Positions 1 through 7,858 are shown, counted from the stretch's first letter. The stretch: DNA of 64,000 nt from Paenibacillus sp. FSL K6-0276 (GCF_037977235.1 NZ_CP150276.1:4588001-4652000); one strand, 5' to 3'. Notes: generated by a model not told the origin, from the letters alone. Made by a program: numbers and translations.

Positions 1-184
1 GGGGGAGTTTTAGCTGATCAGCTAATTTTGCACAAACGTACTCGTTAGCTAAAACTCTTGTCCCTTCTGGATTTTGTTTGAATTTTGTATAATATTGATT
101 TCCATCATCGCAAAGTATTACATACGGTTTAGTTACTCCATTGTTTACTGGTTGCATTGGTCTAACAGCGTTTATGACATTCAT
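1..184 (-). CDS. HipA-like kinase, N-terminal fragment (runs off left edge)
   Basis: Only the first 61 codons lie in the window; the frame stays open to base 1. The start ATG at 184 has an AGGTGG ribosome site eight bases upstream. The peptide contains KPYVILCDDGN and then NPEGTRVLANEYVCAKLAD, which I recognise as the N-terminus of the stand-alone HipA-like kinase family (HipA_2 type). Members are predicted Ser/Thr kinases related to the HipA toxin, often next to a DUF3037 gene. The catalytic lobe would lie outside the window, so activity cannot be judged. It sits beyond the lysis genes, where prophages often carry accessory cargo, but it could also be a host gene at the left boundary. Confidence 0.65.
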   Translation of the reverse strand, partial: MNVINAVRPMQPVNNGVTKPYVILCDDGNQYYTKFKQNPEGTRVLANEYVCAKLADQLKLP

Positions 185-350
185 CCGTCGGCCACCTACT
201 CATATAAGACGTAGAAATATTACTATCTCTTCATTCTAGTTGTATAAAAGTATTTTACAAGAGAAATTTTATCCCTATTATAATCATTAGTTAATTTATC
301 TCTATATAGTATACAGAAAGTACCCACACATTACGAGTGCGACCCACATT

Positions 351-430
351 AGTTCCATAGGGTTCTATAAGGTCCTATATCAGTTTAGCAAAGCAACATA
401 ATCATTATAAAGTTCTATAGAGTTCTGTAA
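351..430. repeat. 10-bp phased direct repeats in two blocks 60 bp apart
   Basis: A block at 351-380 reads as three 10-base units of the form RGTYCYATAW. A second block at 411-430 carries two more units. The 20-mers at 351 and 411 agree at 17 of 20 positions and are exactly 60 bp apart. Ten-base spacing puts every unit on the same face of the helix, as expected for a cooperative DNA-binding protein. The function is unknown; integrase arm sites at a prophage end, or an operator, are possible. Confidence 0.5.
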
Positions 431-530
431 ATAACTCCATGACGGTAGAAGAAATGGTAGAAGATAAATACCCTTCAAATGCATATATAGTAATCAACGT
501 AGTAAATATTTCCTAAATCTGCTAAACTGA
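380..530. repeat. Inverted repeat TCAGTTTAGCA flanking an AT-rich gap
   Basis: TCAGTTTAGCA at 380-390 recurs as its exact reverse complement at 520-530. The roughly 130 bp between them is AT-rich and holds no convincing gene. Together with the phased repeats this accounts for most structure seen in the gene-free stretch 185-564. The stretch also carries the upstream signals of the two divergent flanking genes. I found no copy of the tRNA 3' end that would mark the left attachment site. Confidence 0.4.
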
Positions 531-564
531 TTTTGTAAAAATATCAGGAATAGTGGGGGTAACA

Positions 565-984
565 ATGGGGAAAAAGTTAAGTTTGTTGCTATTGGTAATG
601 CTGTTTGTAATCAGCGGGTGTTCAAGTGATTCCGGCAGTTCTGTAAGTGCTGGCGATGTTATTACCAAATTTAAAGAGGCTGGATTAGAAGCAGAAGACG
701 CAAGGGCGCTGACCAATGAGGATATGGGTATTGCTCCTATGGCCTTTGAAGAAGGGCAACGTTTCGTTTTGCCATCACTTGGTGAAGATGTTGGCGCGCG
801 AGTTTTTGTTTTCAAAAAAACCAGTGATCTTGATGATTTAAAAAAGTATTATGATGAAATGGGAAAAGCCTCTGCAATGTTTTTTAGCCACACCTATGCA
901 AAGGATAAGGTTCTACTTCAACTTCCAGGGAAACTTGAAGAAGAGCAAGTGAACAAATATAAGGAAGTTATGGACAAACTATAA
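565..984 (+). CDS. Small secreted lipoprotein (prophage cargo candidate)
   Basis: The ATG at 565 is preferred over the upstream GTG at 553 because GGGGGT lies five bases before it. The N-terminus is a lipoprotein signal: MGKK, a hydrophobic run, then the lipobox ISGC. Diacylglycerol attachment at that Cys would anchor the protein to the outer face of the membrane. The mature part is about 115 residues, acidic, with ALTNEDMGIAPMAFEEG and a C-terminal KYKEVMDKL. I recall similar lipoproteins of unknown function in Bacilli. It is transcribed against the lysis operon and has its own terminator, a typical cargo arrangement. Surface lipoproteins of prophages sometimes block superinfection; that role here is only inference. 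Confidence 0.7.
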   Translation: MGKKLSLLLLVMLFVISGCSSDSGSSVSAGDVITKFKEAGLEAEDARALTNEDMGIAPMAFEEGQRFVLPSLGEDVGARVFVFKKTSDLDDLKKYYDEMGKASAMFFSHTYAKDKVLLQLPGKLEEEQVNKYKEVMDKL

Positions 985-990
985 AATCAA

Positions 991-1018
991 GCCCCGCTGA
1001 TTAAACGGCGGGGCTTTT
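991..1018 (+). terminator. Intrinsic terminator of the lipoprotein gene
   Basis: GCCCCGC and GCGGGGC form a seven-pair GC stem around a loop of about ten bases, followed by TTTT. It lies six bases after the lipoprotein stop codon. Confidence 0.85.
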
Positions 1019-1041
1019 CATATTTCTAAACGTTTTGGAAT

Positions 1042-1383
1042 TTAATATGTAGCAGCAATAATTTCGGACATCTCTATCCAATCCCAATCGTCATCTGACC
1101 ATCGGAGCTTGATCCGCTTAAGCTTCCGATCCACCTGTATGACAATGTCTTTATAGAGCACTTCTTTATAGAGGTCAAATAGTTTTATCGTAACCGGTTC
1201 GTGGTCGGCCATGGAATGATACAGGGCTAGAACAATTAACTCCCATTCCCATTCCTGTTCATCCAGAACCGGCCTTTCCTTTTTCATTTGCTACTGCTCG
1301 TCTTGAATGATTCTGCGCTTATGTTCCGGTAAAATCATTCGACTTCCCTCCCATAGTCCATTAGATTCAAGTTTTCCAGCCAT
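1042..1383 (-). pseudogene. yolD-like gene split by an in-frame TAG codon
   Basis: A 30-codon N-terminal part (1383-1291, with SRMILPEHK) and an 81-codon C-terminal part (1287-1042, with LDEQEWEWE and a WIEMSEII-type end) are in the same frame. They are separated only by TAG at 1293-1291 and one CAA codon. Joined, they give a normal YolD-like protein of about 112 residues. YolD-type proteins accompany SOS-induced Y-family polymerases (UvrX and YqjW in B. subtilis). The TAG most simply comes from CAG by one transition. The C-terminal part has an ATG of its own but no good ribosome site, so it may be silent or made by amber readthrough. No polymerase gene is nearby. Confidence 0.7.
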
Positions 1384-1394
1384 TCAAACTCCTC

Positions 1395-1703
1395 CTAGTA
1401 CTTAGTCCAGTAGTCAATATTTCCGCCATCAATACCCCACTGTATATCCTGTGGCATTGACTCATGCCTTTTAAATCGTGGGTCAGGGCGTTCCCAGCCC
1501 TCTATTATGATCGCTGTCTCAGGCGGCATGTTTGGATTCCACTCGATATAGTTTTCCTGTACCAATTCCTGTAAAGCAGCTTTAATCGGTACCGGCATGC
1601 GTCCACTTAGCCGTTCTAACTCTGGTAAACCTGGCATATGAGCGTGATGATTTGCTGAGTGGGTCATGATCATAAGTAGCTTCCGTGCTGTATCACTAAG
1701 CAT
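1395..1703 (-). CDS. Small winged-helix-like protein of the SOS cassette
   Basis: The ATG at 1703 follows GGAGGGTGG and gives 102 residues. The first half (MLSDTARKLLMIM, then LPELERLSGRMPVPIKAALQELVQENYIEW split over two helices) has the helix spacing of a winged-helix DNA-binding domain. The C-terminal half is Trp/Pro rich with no known motif. It is the first gene after a strong promoter overlapped by LexA-type boxes and lies directly before the broken yolD gene, so it is probably induced by DNA damage. I do not recognise a named family; a transcription factor or damage-response accessory protein is the best guess. Confidence 0.55.
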   Translation of the reverse strand: MLSDTARKLLMIMTHSANHHAHMPGLPELERLSGRMPVPIKAALQELVQENYIEWNPNMPPETAIIIEGWERPDPRFKRHESMPQDIQWGIDGGNIDYWTKY

Positions 1704-1720
1704 ATCCACCCTCCAAAATA

Positions 1721-1765
1721 AGAACATTTGTTTGTATTATATGCGAACATTCGTTCTTTATTCAA
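1721..1765 (-). promoter_or_regulatory. SOS promoter with two LexA-type boxes
   Basis: On the minus strand -35 TTGAAT (1765-1760) and -10 TATAAT (1741-1736) are 18 bp apart. CGAAC-ATTC-GTTCT at 1744-1757 fills the spacer and matches the Bacillus LexA box CGAAC-N4-GTTCG at nine of ten fixed positions. AGAAC-ATTT-GTTTG at 1721-1734 is a weaker second box over the start site. LexA bound here would block RNA polymerase until DNA damage. Confidence 0.8.
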
Positions 1766-1836
1766 TGGATATATTTAGGTTGTCGCTTCTTATAAGTGAA
1801 TCTTATATAATGTTTAAAACGCGTAGAGGTGTGAAT

Positions 1837-2103
1837 ATGAATAACAAAGAAAAAAGAGAACCTGTGACCATGAACGTTAAGGAAATAAGGCAAGAAATCC
1901 GGGCTGCCGTTTCAATGGGAGAACAAATCGTCGTCTTTATATCTCATACCCGCGAGCGAATTAAGGGAATCGCAGGACATTCGAATGATCCAAAGAGAGT
2001 GAAAATTACCACTGATGAAGGTCCAGTGTGGGTACCGATCAGTAATGTGGAGAGTGTGTCGAGGGTAATAAGGTTAAGGATCGAGGGCACTACTGAAGAA
2101 TGA
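1837..2103 (+). CDS. Hypothetical protein, 88 residues, divergent from SOS cassette
   Basis: The ATG at 1837 follows GAGGTGTGAAT. The protein begins MNNKEKREPVTMNVKEI and has a basic helical N-terminus. A beta-rich middle part contains GIAGHSNDPKRVKITTDEG and then VWVPISNVESVSRV. The pattern of short strands ending in a VPISNVESV-like motif recalls YolD-like small barrels, but this is not a firm match. It is read away from the LexA-controlled promoter, which may also affect it. The function is unknown. Confidence 0.55.
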   Translation: MNNKEKREPVTMNVKEIRQEIRAAVSMGEQIVVFISHTRERIKGIAGHSNDPKRVKITTDEGPVWVPISNVESVSRVIRLRIEGTTEE

Positions 2104-2137
2104 AAAAGAAGCCCACTAGCCGAAGCCAGTGGGCATA
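2104..2137 (-). terminator. Terminator at the end of the late/lysis operon
   Basis: On the minus strand GCCCACT and AGTGGGC pair around a ten-base loop, followed by TTCTTTTT. It lies just after the amidase stop codon and also ends against the plus-strand gene that stops at 2103. Confidence 0.8.
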
Positions 2138-2156
2138 ATGTCAAGCGTTTGAGAGT

Positions 2157-2891
2157 TTACTTTGTGATGTTAACTGTATTTGTTGCTGCGTCATATACAA
2201 CTATAGCCCCTAGAGCCTCTGCTACAGCACGCGCAGGCGTAAAAGTAGTGCCGTTATCTAGCACTCCGTCAGCTACCTTTTTGCCGTTTACGTTGACTGT
2301 CACTTTTACATCTTTATTCACCGATGTCGCCTCCTTCTTCTTCAGACCAAAATACTTTGCAATCCCGATCACATGGCCATCAATTATTGCTTGGATAACC
2401 ACATCTTTTTTAAGTTTGGCAGCATCGGTTGCCACATCCAAAAACAAATTCTCCGTGAGTACTGCTGGCATTTTACTCTCTCGTACCATGTGCAGGTTAT
2501 CTGCCTTCTGCCCCCGATTAATTACGCCAACAGCAACCTTATTGAGTGTGTCCATAATCGCCATGTGCAGGACGTTTTGCAGTGCTGCCGATGCGGCTGA
2601 GGCTTTTGTATATCTAAACGTTTCAAAACCGCCAGAGCCACCACCAGCGTTACCATGGATTGAAACCAGGATATCAGCGCCTGCTTTGTTGGCTAGATTT
2701 GTGCGCTCCTTTAATTCCAGAAACACATCTGTGCTACGGGATAGCAATACCTGAACTCCATCATAATTTGCCTCAAGTCTCTTTTTAATCTCTAAAGCCG
2801 CTGACAGTACGATGTCTTTCTCTTTTAAACCGTTTGCGACAGCGCCCGGGTCTTTGCCACCATGTCCTGCATCGATCAAAACCTTCTTCAT
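2157..2891 (-). CDS. Endolysin: N-acetylmuramoyl-L-alanine amidase with C-terminal stalk domain
   Basis: This is a 244-residue cell-wall hydrolase. Residues 1-170 form an Amidase_3 (zinc amidase) domain: VLIDAGHGGKDPGA with the first zinc His, LLSRSTD, then VSIHGNAGGGSGGFETF with the second His, and VLTENLFL with the catalytic Glu. It cuts the bond between N-acetylmuramic acid and L-alanine. Residues 195-244 (VTVNVNGKKVADGV, TPARAVAEALGA, VVYDAATNTVNI) match the copper-amine-oxidase-N-like domain common on Paenibacillus secreted enzymes, probably a wall-binding part. There is no signal peptide, so release depends on the holins just upstream; the start codon overlaps the holin stop. Confidence 0.93.
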   Translation of the reverse strand: MKKVLIDAGHGGKDPGAVANGLKEKDIVLSAALEIKKRLEANYDGVQVLLSRSTDVFLELKERTNLANKAGADILVSIHGNAGGGSGGFETFRYTKASAASAALQNVLHMAIMDTLNKVAVGVINRGQKADNLHMVRESKMPAVLTENLFLDVATDAAKLKKDVVIQAIIDGHVIGIAKYFGLKKKEATSVNKDVKVTVNVNGKKVADGVLDNGTTFTPARAVAEALGAIVVYDAATNTVNITK

Positions 2892-3157
2892 TATTCTTCA
2901 CCACTTTTCTTTGCTTGCTTGACCAGTTGGTTACCATATACAGCCACAGCACCACATAGGATGCCTTGAATAAAGCTTGTGATCACAAACCCTAGCATCA
3001 ATACAGAAAATAGGATGGCGATCAGCGTAACGATATATACAATACTCCAGTCTGGTACTTTCGGCGTTTGTTTTAGTCCATAACCGATGATCCAACAAGC
3101 TACGACAACAACCATTAATTCAGGATTAATAAACTTCATAACTGCATTCCATTCCAT
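2891..3157 (-). CDS. Holin (Phage_holin_5_2-like)
   Basis: An 88-residue membrane protein with three likely helices: residues 13-28 (VVVVACWIIGYGL), 38-58 (IVYIVTLIAILFSVLMLGF) and 60-76. The C-terminus is basic (QLVKQAKKSGEE). The FINPELMVVVV start and IQGILCGAVAVYGNQLVKQ end fit the small holin family found in PBSX-like and clostridial phages. Its stop codon overlaps the amidase ATG, the usual holin-endolysin pairing. It would make the membrane lesions that let the amidase reach the wall. Confidence 0.85.
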   Translation of the reverse strand: MEWNAVMKFINPELMVVVVACWIIGYGLKQTPKVPDWSIVYIVTLIAILFSVLMLGFVITSFIQGILCGAVAVYGNQLVKQAKKSGEE

Positions 3158-3179
3158 AACACTTCACCCTCTCATTAAA

Positions 3180-3383
3180 TTAGTTTTTATGGGGAAACCG
3201 ATCTTTCATTTCACGAAGCTCTATGATGATGACATCATACTTCTCCGAAAACTTCTCTAGTAGATCCTGCAGTCGCCCTTCCCTCTCTTTATTCGCACGC
3301 ATTACGTAGATTAGTAGCCAAACAAATAACACCGCGAACGGACCTTGTGTTAAAAAATATTTAAGTACATCCATTTCTGTCAC
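3180..3383 (-). CDS. BhlA/UviB-type holin-like peptide
   Basis: A 67-residue peptide if started at GTG 3383, which has GGGAGGGG five bases upstream; ATG 3374 is an alternative. One transmembrane helix (FAVLFVWLLIYVMRANKEREG) follows a short N-terminus. A charged helical tail with LEKFSEKYDVIIIELREMK comes next. This is the plan of the BhlA/UviB family of holin-like proteins. It lies 22 bp before the main holin and is probably an auxiliary holin. Confidence 0.8.
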   Translation of the reverse strand: MTEMDVLKYFLTQGPFAVLFVWLLIYVMRANKEREGRLQDLLEKFSEKYDVIIIELREMKDRFPHKN

Positions 3384-3423
3384 GATTGCCCCTCCCCCCA
3401 TCTATCTCCCCTTAATATAAATA

Positions 3424-3447
3424 GCCCCCGTAACAGCTACGAGGGCA
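3424..3447 (-). terminator. Hairpin between xkdX and the lysis genes
   Basis: GCCCTCGTA and TACGGGGGC form a nine-pair stem with one G-U pair and a five-base loop. The following TATTTATATT is only a weak U tract. It is probably an attenuating hairpin between the tail and lysis genes. Confidence 0.5.
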
Positions 3448-3462
3448 AAATAAAAACGCCTA

Positions 3463-3594
3463 CTATGCGGCGCTGGTTGTAATCTCTATAGCCTGTTCGG
3501 CTGTGATTTTTTTAGCCGTAACAAAAATCTGTACTTGCGCTGTCGTATATCGTCCAGCATCATAATATCTTTTAATAGTTGCAAACCAATCCAT
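3463..3594 (-). CDS. xkdX: XkdX family protein
   Basis: A 43-codon gene that starts one base after the xkdW-like stop (stop TAG next to ATG 3594), with GGAGGTGTG as ribosome site inside the upstream gene. The product reads MDWFATIKRYYDAGRYT, then QVQIFVTAKKITAEQAIEI, the complete signature of the small XkdX family found after the fibre genes in PBSX-like phages. These tiny proteins have no established function. Confidence 0.88.
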   Translation of the reverse strand: MDWFATIKRYYDAGRYTTAQVQIFVTAKKITAEQAIEITTSAA

Positions 3595-4077
3595 CTACAA
3601 CACACCTCCTTCCACTAGACTTAGGAGTAAGGAAGCTTGGTCCTGCTCAGCCTGCTCCTGCTTCGCCTGTGTCTGCGCCAGCTCCAGCATCAGGGCAGCG
3701 TTGTCCTCTTGTAGTTGCTCGACTTCCGTTAGTTTAGGCGGCTTATTGGCTTCGGCTTCCTGGTAGGCTTCCCATGCTATTTGTAACTCTGCTTCTGTCG
3801 GCTGTGGCTCATCCAAATTCCACGATGCGATAAACTGCCCACGCTCTACAATATCGTAGTCAACGCCCTCTACTAGTCGATTAAAGTCCACTACATAACG
3901 ATAGTGTACACCTTCTATATATTCGGTCTCGTCTTCTTCAAGTGGACGAATCTCGTAGCGAAAACGTCCGTCCACGCCTGCGCGTAAAATTGGCTCAGCG
4001 CCGTTGTCTTGGACAATAAAATCACCCATTGGATTGGCGTTTGGATAGATGTGCATAATTGCTGACGCAATATTCAT
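3595..4077 (-). CDS. xkdW: XkdW-like tail protein
   Basis: A 160-residue protein. Residues 1-90 (IYPNANPMGDFIVQDNG, then a VHYRYVVDFNRLVEGVDYDI stretch) resemble XkdW of PBSX. The C-terminal third is a Gln/Glu/Ala-rich coiled coil (EVEQLQEDNAALMLELAQT). It lies between the fibre gene and xkdX, the conserved order. It is probably a fibre-associated virion or chaperone protein; the exact role is unknown. Confidence 0.8.
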   Translation of the reverse strand: MNIASAIMHIYPNANPMGDFIVQDNGAEPILRAGVDGRFRYEIRPLEEDETEYIEGVHYRYVVDFNRLVEGVDYDIVERGQFIASWNLDEPQPTEAELQIAWEAYQEAEANKPPKLTEVEQLQEDNAALMLELAQTQAKQEQAEQDQASLLLSLVEGGVL

Positions 4078-4092
4078 AAGTTTATCCTCCTT

Positions 4093-6033
4093 TTATGCCA
4101 TTCTATTAATTTGAAACGCTGTAACATCATTTGCTAAATTGATATTTGTTGCTCCGGTCGTCATTACGTATAACTCTAAAGTGTGTCCCGCATCCATGTA
4201 CATAGCCACCGCGCCTTTAACGATCATACTTGTTGCATTTACCGCAGTCCTTTCATCTAGCACCATGTTTGTCGAATAATTTAAGTAAAGGCGTAATTGT
4301 GCACTAAATCCAGCAGGAACCGAATCTAAAAATACACTCGCCGTCACTAAATACATGCCTTTTTGTTTTGCTATAAATGTCGATGTAGTTTTATTAAATT
4401 CACTTAGGTGATCATATGAAGTTGCGGAGAATGCTACTTTAGTCCATACACTCGCCGATACTGCTTGACTTGCTGACTTTCCCGCAAATATACCAGTACG
4501 ACTAGTTGGAGTATTATCTCCCCAAGGGTTAATAACACAGGAATTATTATCCATAATCATCCCGCCAGCATAAGCAGAATTCTTGTTAGTACTTGATATA
4601 TTGCTAGCATCCAGTACAGCCTTCCCGCCATAGGCTGCTGTAACAGCGTAAGAATTACCCGAGCCTGAGCAAGTTTGAATTAATACTTCGCTGTTGGTAT
4701 GCGCTTGGAAGGCTGGCGATCTATTACTGACTGAACAACCAACAAAGTAGGCTTTAGCGCTATCTACAATAAAACCCTTTTCGTTTACGGCAGAACTAAT
4801 AGTGCAATACGAGATAGTTACTTCGGGGGAACTAAATATTAAATTAGGTCCCGCTTTGCTGAAAACAAATCCTATTACAGTTATTCTACATGTACACCTC
4901 AAAAGAGATATACTTGAGGCTACATGGGTAGTCACCAACGAAGATGCGCCCGTTATTTTGATTTCCCCCGAACCGCTGCGACCGCCTAAATAAATATCAT
5001 CACTATAAGTCCCCGCCGCCACATTAATGTTTATAGCGTGATTCACAACTTGAGGAATCACGCTGATAGCCTTTGAGATTGTTTTAAACGCTCCTGCCGC
5101 TGTATTAGCTAACCCGTTATTACTATCACTACCATCTGTACGGACATAGTAGGTAATATCCGCTGTTGTTTGCTGCGGTGTAGTAGCCAAAGGCGCTTTG
5201 CTGTTCAATTGCCCTTGTATTCCGCTAGTCACCCCATCCAAATAACCATACTCCGCATTGGACACCGCTCCAGTCCCGATCTTACTTGCATCTATGGCTG
5301 CTGCAGCATTGATATCTGCATTAACAATGACGCCCGCTGCAATTGCGGTCACTCCATCCCCTGTGCTGGTTACGTCTCCAGTATGATTGGGATGTACATA
5401 AGCATTAGCGCCCGCTGCAATGCCGTCCAGTTTAGCCTTATCCGCTGCAGATTCCAACCCCGCAGTGTTAGGTGTTGCTACAGCAGTTGACGCTTTGGCA
5501 TTCCAAGCAGTTTTTTCAGCATCTGAAACAAAACGGTTTGAAACATCCTGGGCAATAATAGACGGTGGATGTGTTGCCGGGTGGGTATAGTTGTTGGCTC
5601 CAACCGCAATGCCGTCCAGTTTGGTTTTATCCGGCCCACTCATAAGACCGGCTGCTGACTGTGTTGCAAGAGTTGTAGGAGCCTTGGCATTCCAAGCTGT
5701 TCGCTCTGCTGCCGTAATGTGCACGGTGGTATCTGTGGCATGACTTGTTAAATTTGTCTGCACAGCATTAGCTTTTGCCTGTGCACCGGTTGTTGTCTCC
5801 TTAGCGTTCCAAGATGTTCGCTCTGCAGCTGTGATGTGGATAGTTGTATCTGCTTTATGAGCCGTAAACACGCTTCTAATCTCCACCAGCACTTTATATG
5901 TTCGATTAAGTAGCCAGTTCCACCATGCAGCCGGGGGCTTGTCATCGACTTGCCAACCTTCATTTTTCTTACTCGTAGGCGGCTCTATGCCCGTCTCCAG
6001 CCAATCGGGCAGTTGTTCATTGAAATCTGCCAA
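4093..6033 (-). CDS. Tail fibre / receptor-binding protein with beta-helix and C1q-like tip
   Basis: A 646-residue protein. Residues 1-60 (DWLETGIEPPTSKKNEGW, PPAAWWNWLLNRTYKVL) look like a baseplate attachment region. Repeats follow: HITAAERTxWNAK near 66-78 and 105-117, a shorter copy (DAEKTAWNAK) near 171, and DKTKLDGIAVGAN and DKAKLDGIAAGAN near 135 and 199, a common trimeric fibre shaft. Residues about 290-510 start YYVRTDGSDSNNGL and look like a right-handed beta-helix. Residues 515-646 end in a jelly-roll resembling C1q-like heads (FIAKQKGMYLVTASVFLD). The tip probably binds the host surface. It lies right after the baseplate genes. Confidence 0.85.
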   Translation of the reverse strand: MADFNEQLPDWLETGIEPPTSKKNEGWQVDDKPPAAWWNWLLNRTYKVLVEIRSVFTAHKADTTIHITAAERTSWNAKETTTGAQAKANAVQTNLTSHATDTTVHITAAERTAWNAKAPTTLATQSAAGLMSGPDKTKLDGIAVGANNYTHPATHPPSIIAQDVSNRFVSDAEKTAWNAKASTAVATPNTAGLESAADKAKLDGIAAGANAYVHPNHTGDVTSTGDGVTAIAAGVIVNADINAAAAIDASKIGTGAVSNAEYGYLDGVTSGIQGQLNSKAPLATTPQQTTADITYYVRTDGSDSNNGLANTAAGAFKTISKAISVIPQVVNHAININVAAGTYSDDIYLGGRSGSGEIKITGASSLVTTHVASSISLLRCTCRITVIGFVFSKAGPNLIFSSPEVTISYCTISSAVNEKGFIVDSAKAYFVGCSVSNRSPAFQAHTNSEVLIQTCSGSGNSYAVTAAYGGKAVLDASNISSTNKNSAYAGGMIMDNNSCVINPWGDNTPTSRTGIFAGKSASQAVSASVWTKVAFSATSYDHLSEFNKTTSTFIAKQKGMYLVTASVFLDSVPAGFSAQLRLYLNYSTNMVLDERTAVNATSMIVKGAVAMYMDAGHTLELYVMTTGATNINLANDVTAFQINRMA

Positions 6034-6045
6034 AATAAACGCCTC

Positions 6046-6690
6046 CTATATTGGTAATGGATAATCATCACCAGATTCAAATACCGTACCCAGCGTGCCT
6101 CCCGTGGTCATATTTGGATCTGACAACCCGGCGGTTGAACTGGTTTCAAGCACCCCATACTGCGTTGATAAGGCAAATGTACCGGATAGCTCGATCTGAG
6201 CCACCCGGACACCAGCCGCCACAGTCTTTTGTATGATCTGCGCAAACTGCCCCGGAGACATCCCCACTTCATTCAGCCGCCGAATCGGTACCCGAATAAG
6301 ATCAATCGCGGCAGGCTCAGGCTCAAATTCATCTGCGTACTTCTCTTTAATTCGAATATCCGAGTAATCAGCATCAAGAGCAAGAGCCAGCACTCGGATA
6401 ATTGTATTGATATCCGTCTTGGACAGGTTGCGGGCGATTTTTGATTTAAGCAGCACGCGGTACACCTCGTCAGTTGCCGCCCCGCGCGGTTGCACGACAT
6501 TGGTCCCGATCCGGTCCAGCGTCGTACCTTGTGCATTGTCGATGCTGCGCCACTCGCGTATACGGGCGAGAGTATCATCCAGCGTCGCCAACTCACCATG
6601 TAGGATGCTGATCAACTTGCCCAGATTGCTGTCCGGGCTTTTGTTGTAGGTGTCGGCAAAACGCTTGAGCATATCCTTGATGCTAAACAT
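6046..6690 (-). CDS. Baseplate/tail protein, DUF2612-like
   Basis: A 214-residue protein that overlaps the baseplate J gene by eight bases. Residues 30-100 carry TLDDTLARIREWRSIDNAQG followed by GTTLDRIGTNVVQPRG, the hallmark of the family next to gpJ-type genes (DUF2612 / YmfQ position). It ends in a Gly/Thr-rich stretch. By position it links the baseplate wedge to the fibre. The name is from family memory, the role from synteny. Confidence 0.75.
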   Translation of the reverse strand: MFSIKDMLKRFADTYNKSPDSNLGKLISILHGELATLDDTLARIREWRSIDNAQGTTLDRIGTNVVQPRGAATDEVYRVLLKSKIARNLSKTDINTIIRVLALALDADYSDIRIKEKYADEFEPEPAAIDLIRVPIRRLNEVGMSPGQFAQIIQKTVAAGVRVAQIELSGTFALSTQYGVLETSSTAGLSDPNMTTGGTLGTVFESGDDYPLPI

Positions 6691-7858
6691 GGCTACTCAC
6701 CGAAATCTGTGCCGCCGTAGTCTGTGCCACTTCGTACGGCTGGATTAAAACATTGCTGCCGCCCAGGCTACCGGACACCTTTCCAACGGTAAGTGCTATA
6801 TCCTCCACACCCTCAACGCTATATACAGCGCTGATTAAGCGTGTATACACAACGGCTACGCCCATGCTCAGGCCGTTATAATATGACCCCGCTGCATCGG
6901 TGCCGCCGATATATCGGATAAGCGCGCTACGTACCTGCTCGTCACCGTCTGCCGGGTATCGCTCGTTTTTGATAACTGCTACAGAGACTTTAATGACAAC
7001 CTCAGTGGCCCGGGAAAACTTAACCGTATGTGCCTGGCCGCCCAAGTCCTCCACCTGCTTACTGATAGCCCCGTGGGACTCGATTCCTCCGCTCTTGGTC
7101 GCAAAGATAGTTTCGGCAATTCCCTGTTCATCACCGCCCAGCACATAAGCCTGGAAGGACTTCGGCGGCCGCCCGGCGCTGTCTGCCGTCATGCCGGTAT
7201 TTTCTATGATCGTTGCCGCCCGGACGGTAGGCAGCCGCAGAAGCGCACCGCGTAAGGCATCCACCGAAGCTGCACCGCCACCGGCAACGGATTGGTCAAA
7301 GCGATTGCGGAACTCCGCGTCCGTTTCCTTCTCCCTGCCGCCGGTAGTCGGTGCGGCATTGGTGACGCTGGTCACGTCCGGTACCGGATTAACCACAACC
7401 GTAATCATGCCAGCGCCCAAATTGCCACCTGAACCCGCCTCCAGCGCCTCTATAGCAATGGTACCGGTACTGCCTGTGAGCGTAACGCTTGTCAGTGTCT
7501 CAAAGACCACGCCGGAAGCGGTAGCCGCCCGGAAGCCAGCAGGCACGACATACCCAGGTGTCCCGGTAATCGTCAGCTGTCCGCTTGCCCACTGCGCCAG
7601 TGTGCGGGTAATACCTACCTGCGGCCCCAGCCGATCCAGGTTGTTTCCCGTTGCCGTCGGAATATAGCCACTGTTATAGACGTCTTCGGCGGTACTCCAA
7701 ATGATTGCTAAAAACCACGCAAATATTCGGAGAATGATACCTAACGGTGACCGGACAGAGGTATTAACGGTGTCACCGAATGCTTCCTTAGCCTTGTCTT
7801 CCATTTGCGCAAAAAGATCGTCAAAGCGCAGCCGCTTAAACCCTGTGCTATCCAACAA
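6683..7858 (-). CDS. Baseplate J-like protein (XkdT family)
   Basis: A 391-residue protein. Signature parts are GNNLDRLGPQVGITR near residue 75, a variable beta region from 90 to 165, GREKETDAEFRNRFDQSVAGGG near 173-194, and a C-terminal half with PPKSFQAYVLGGDEQGIAETI. This is the gp47/gpJ wedge family (XkdT in PBSX), which triggers sheath contraction. It overlaps the gp25/XkdS-like gene by 11 bases, showing one transcription unit. It proves, with the sheath gene, that the virion is a contractile-tailed type. Confidence 0.92.
   Translation of the reverse strand: MLDSTGFKRLRFDDLFAQMEDKAKEAFGDTVNTSVRSPLGIILRIFAWFLAIIWSTAEDVYNSGYIPTATGNNLDRLGPQVGITRTLAQWASGQLTITGTPGYVVPAGFRAATASGVVFETLTSVTLTGSTGTIAIEALEAGSGGNLGAGMITVVVNPVPDVTSVTNAAPTTGGREKETDAEFRNRFDQSVAGGGAASVDALRGALLRLPTVRAATIIENTGMTADSAGRPPKSFQAYVLGGDEQGIAETIFATKSGGIESHGAISKQVEDLGGQAHTVKFSRATEVVIKVSVAVIKNERYPADGDEQVRSALIRYIGGTDAAGSYYNGLSMGVAVVYTRLISAVYSVEGVEDIALTVGKVSGSLGGSNVLIQPYEVAQTTAAQISVSSHV

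Noticed and set aside
439..516. Plus-strand 25-codon frame starting MTVEEMVEDKY
   Set aside because: No ribosome site before the ATG and it lies inside the repeat region. A secreted signal peptide gene was considered but no receptor gene is next to it.
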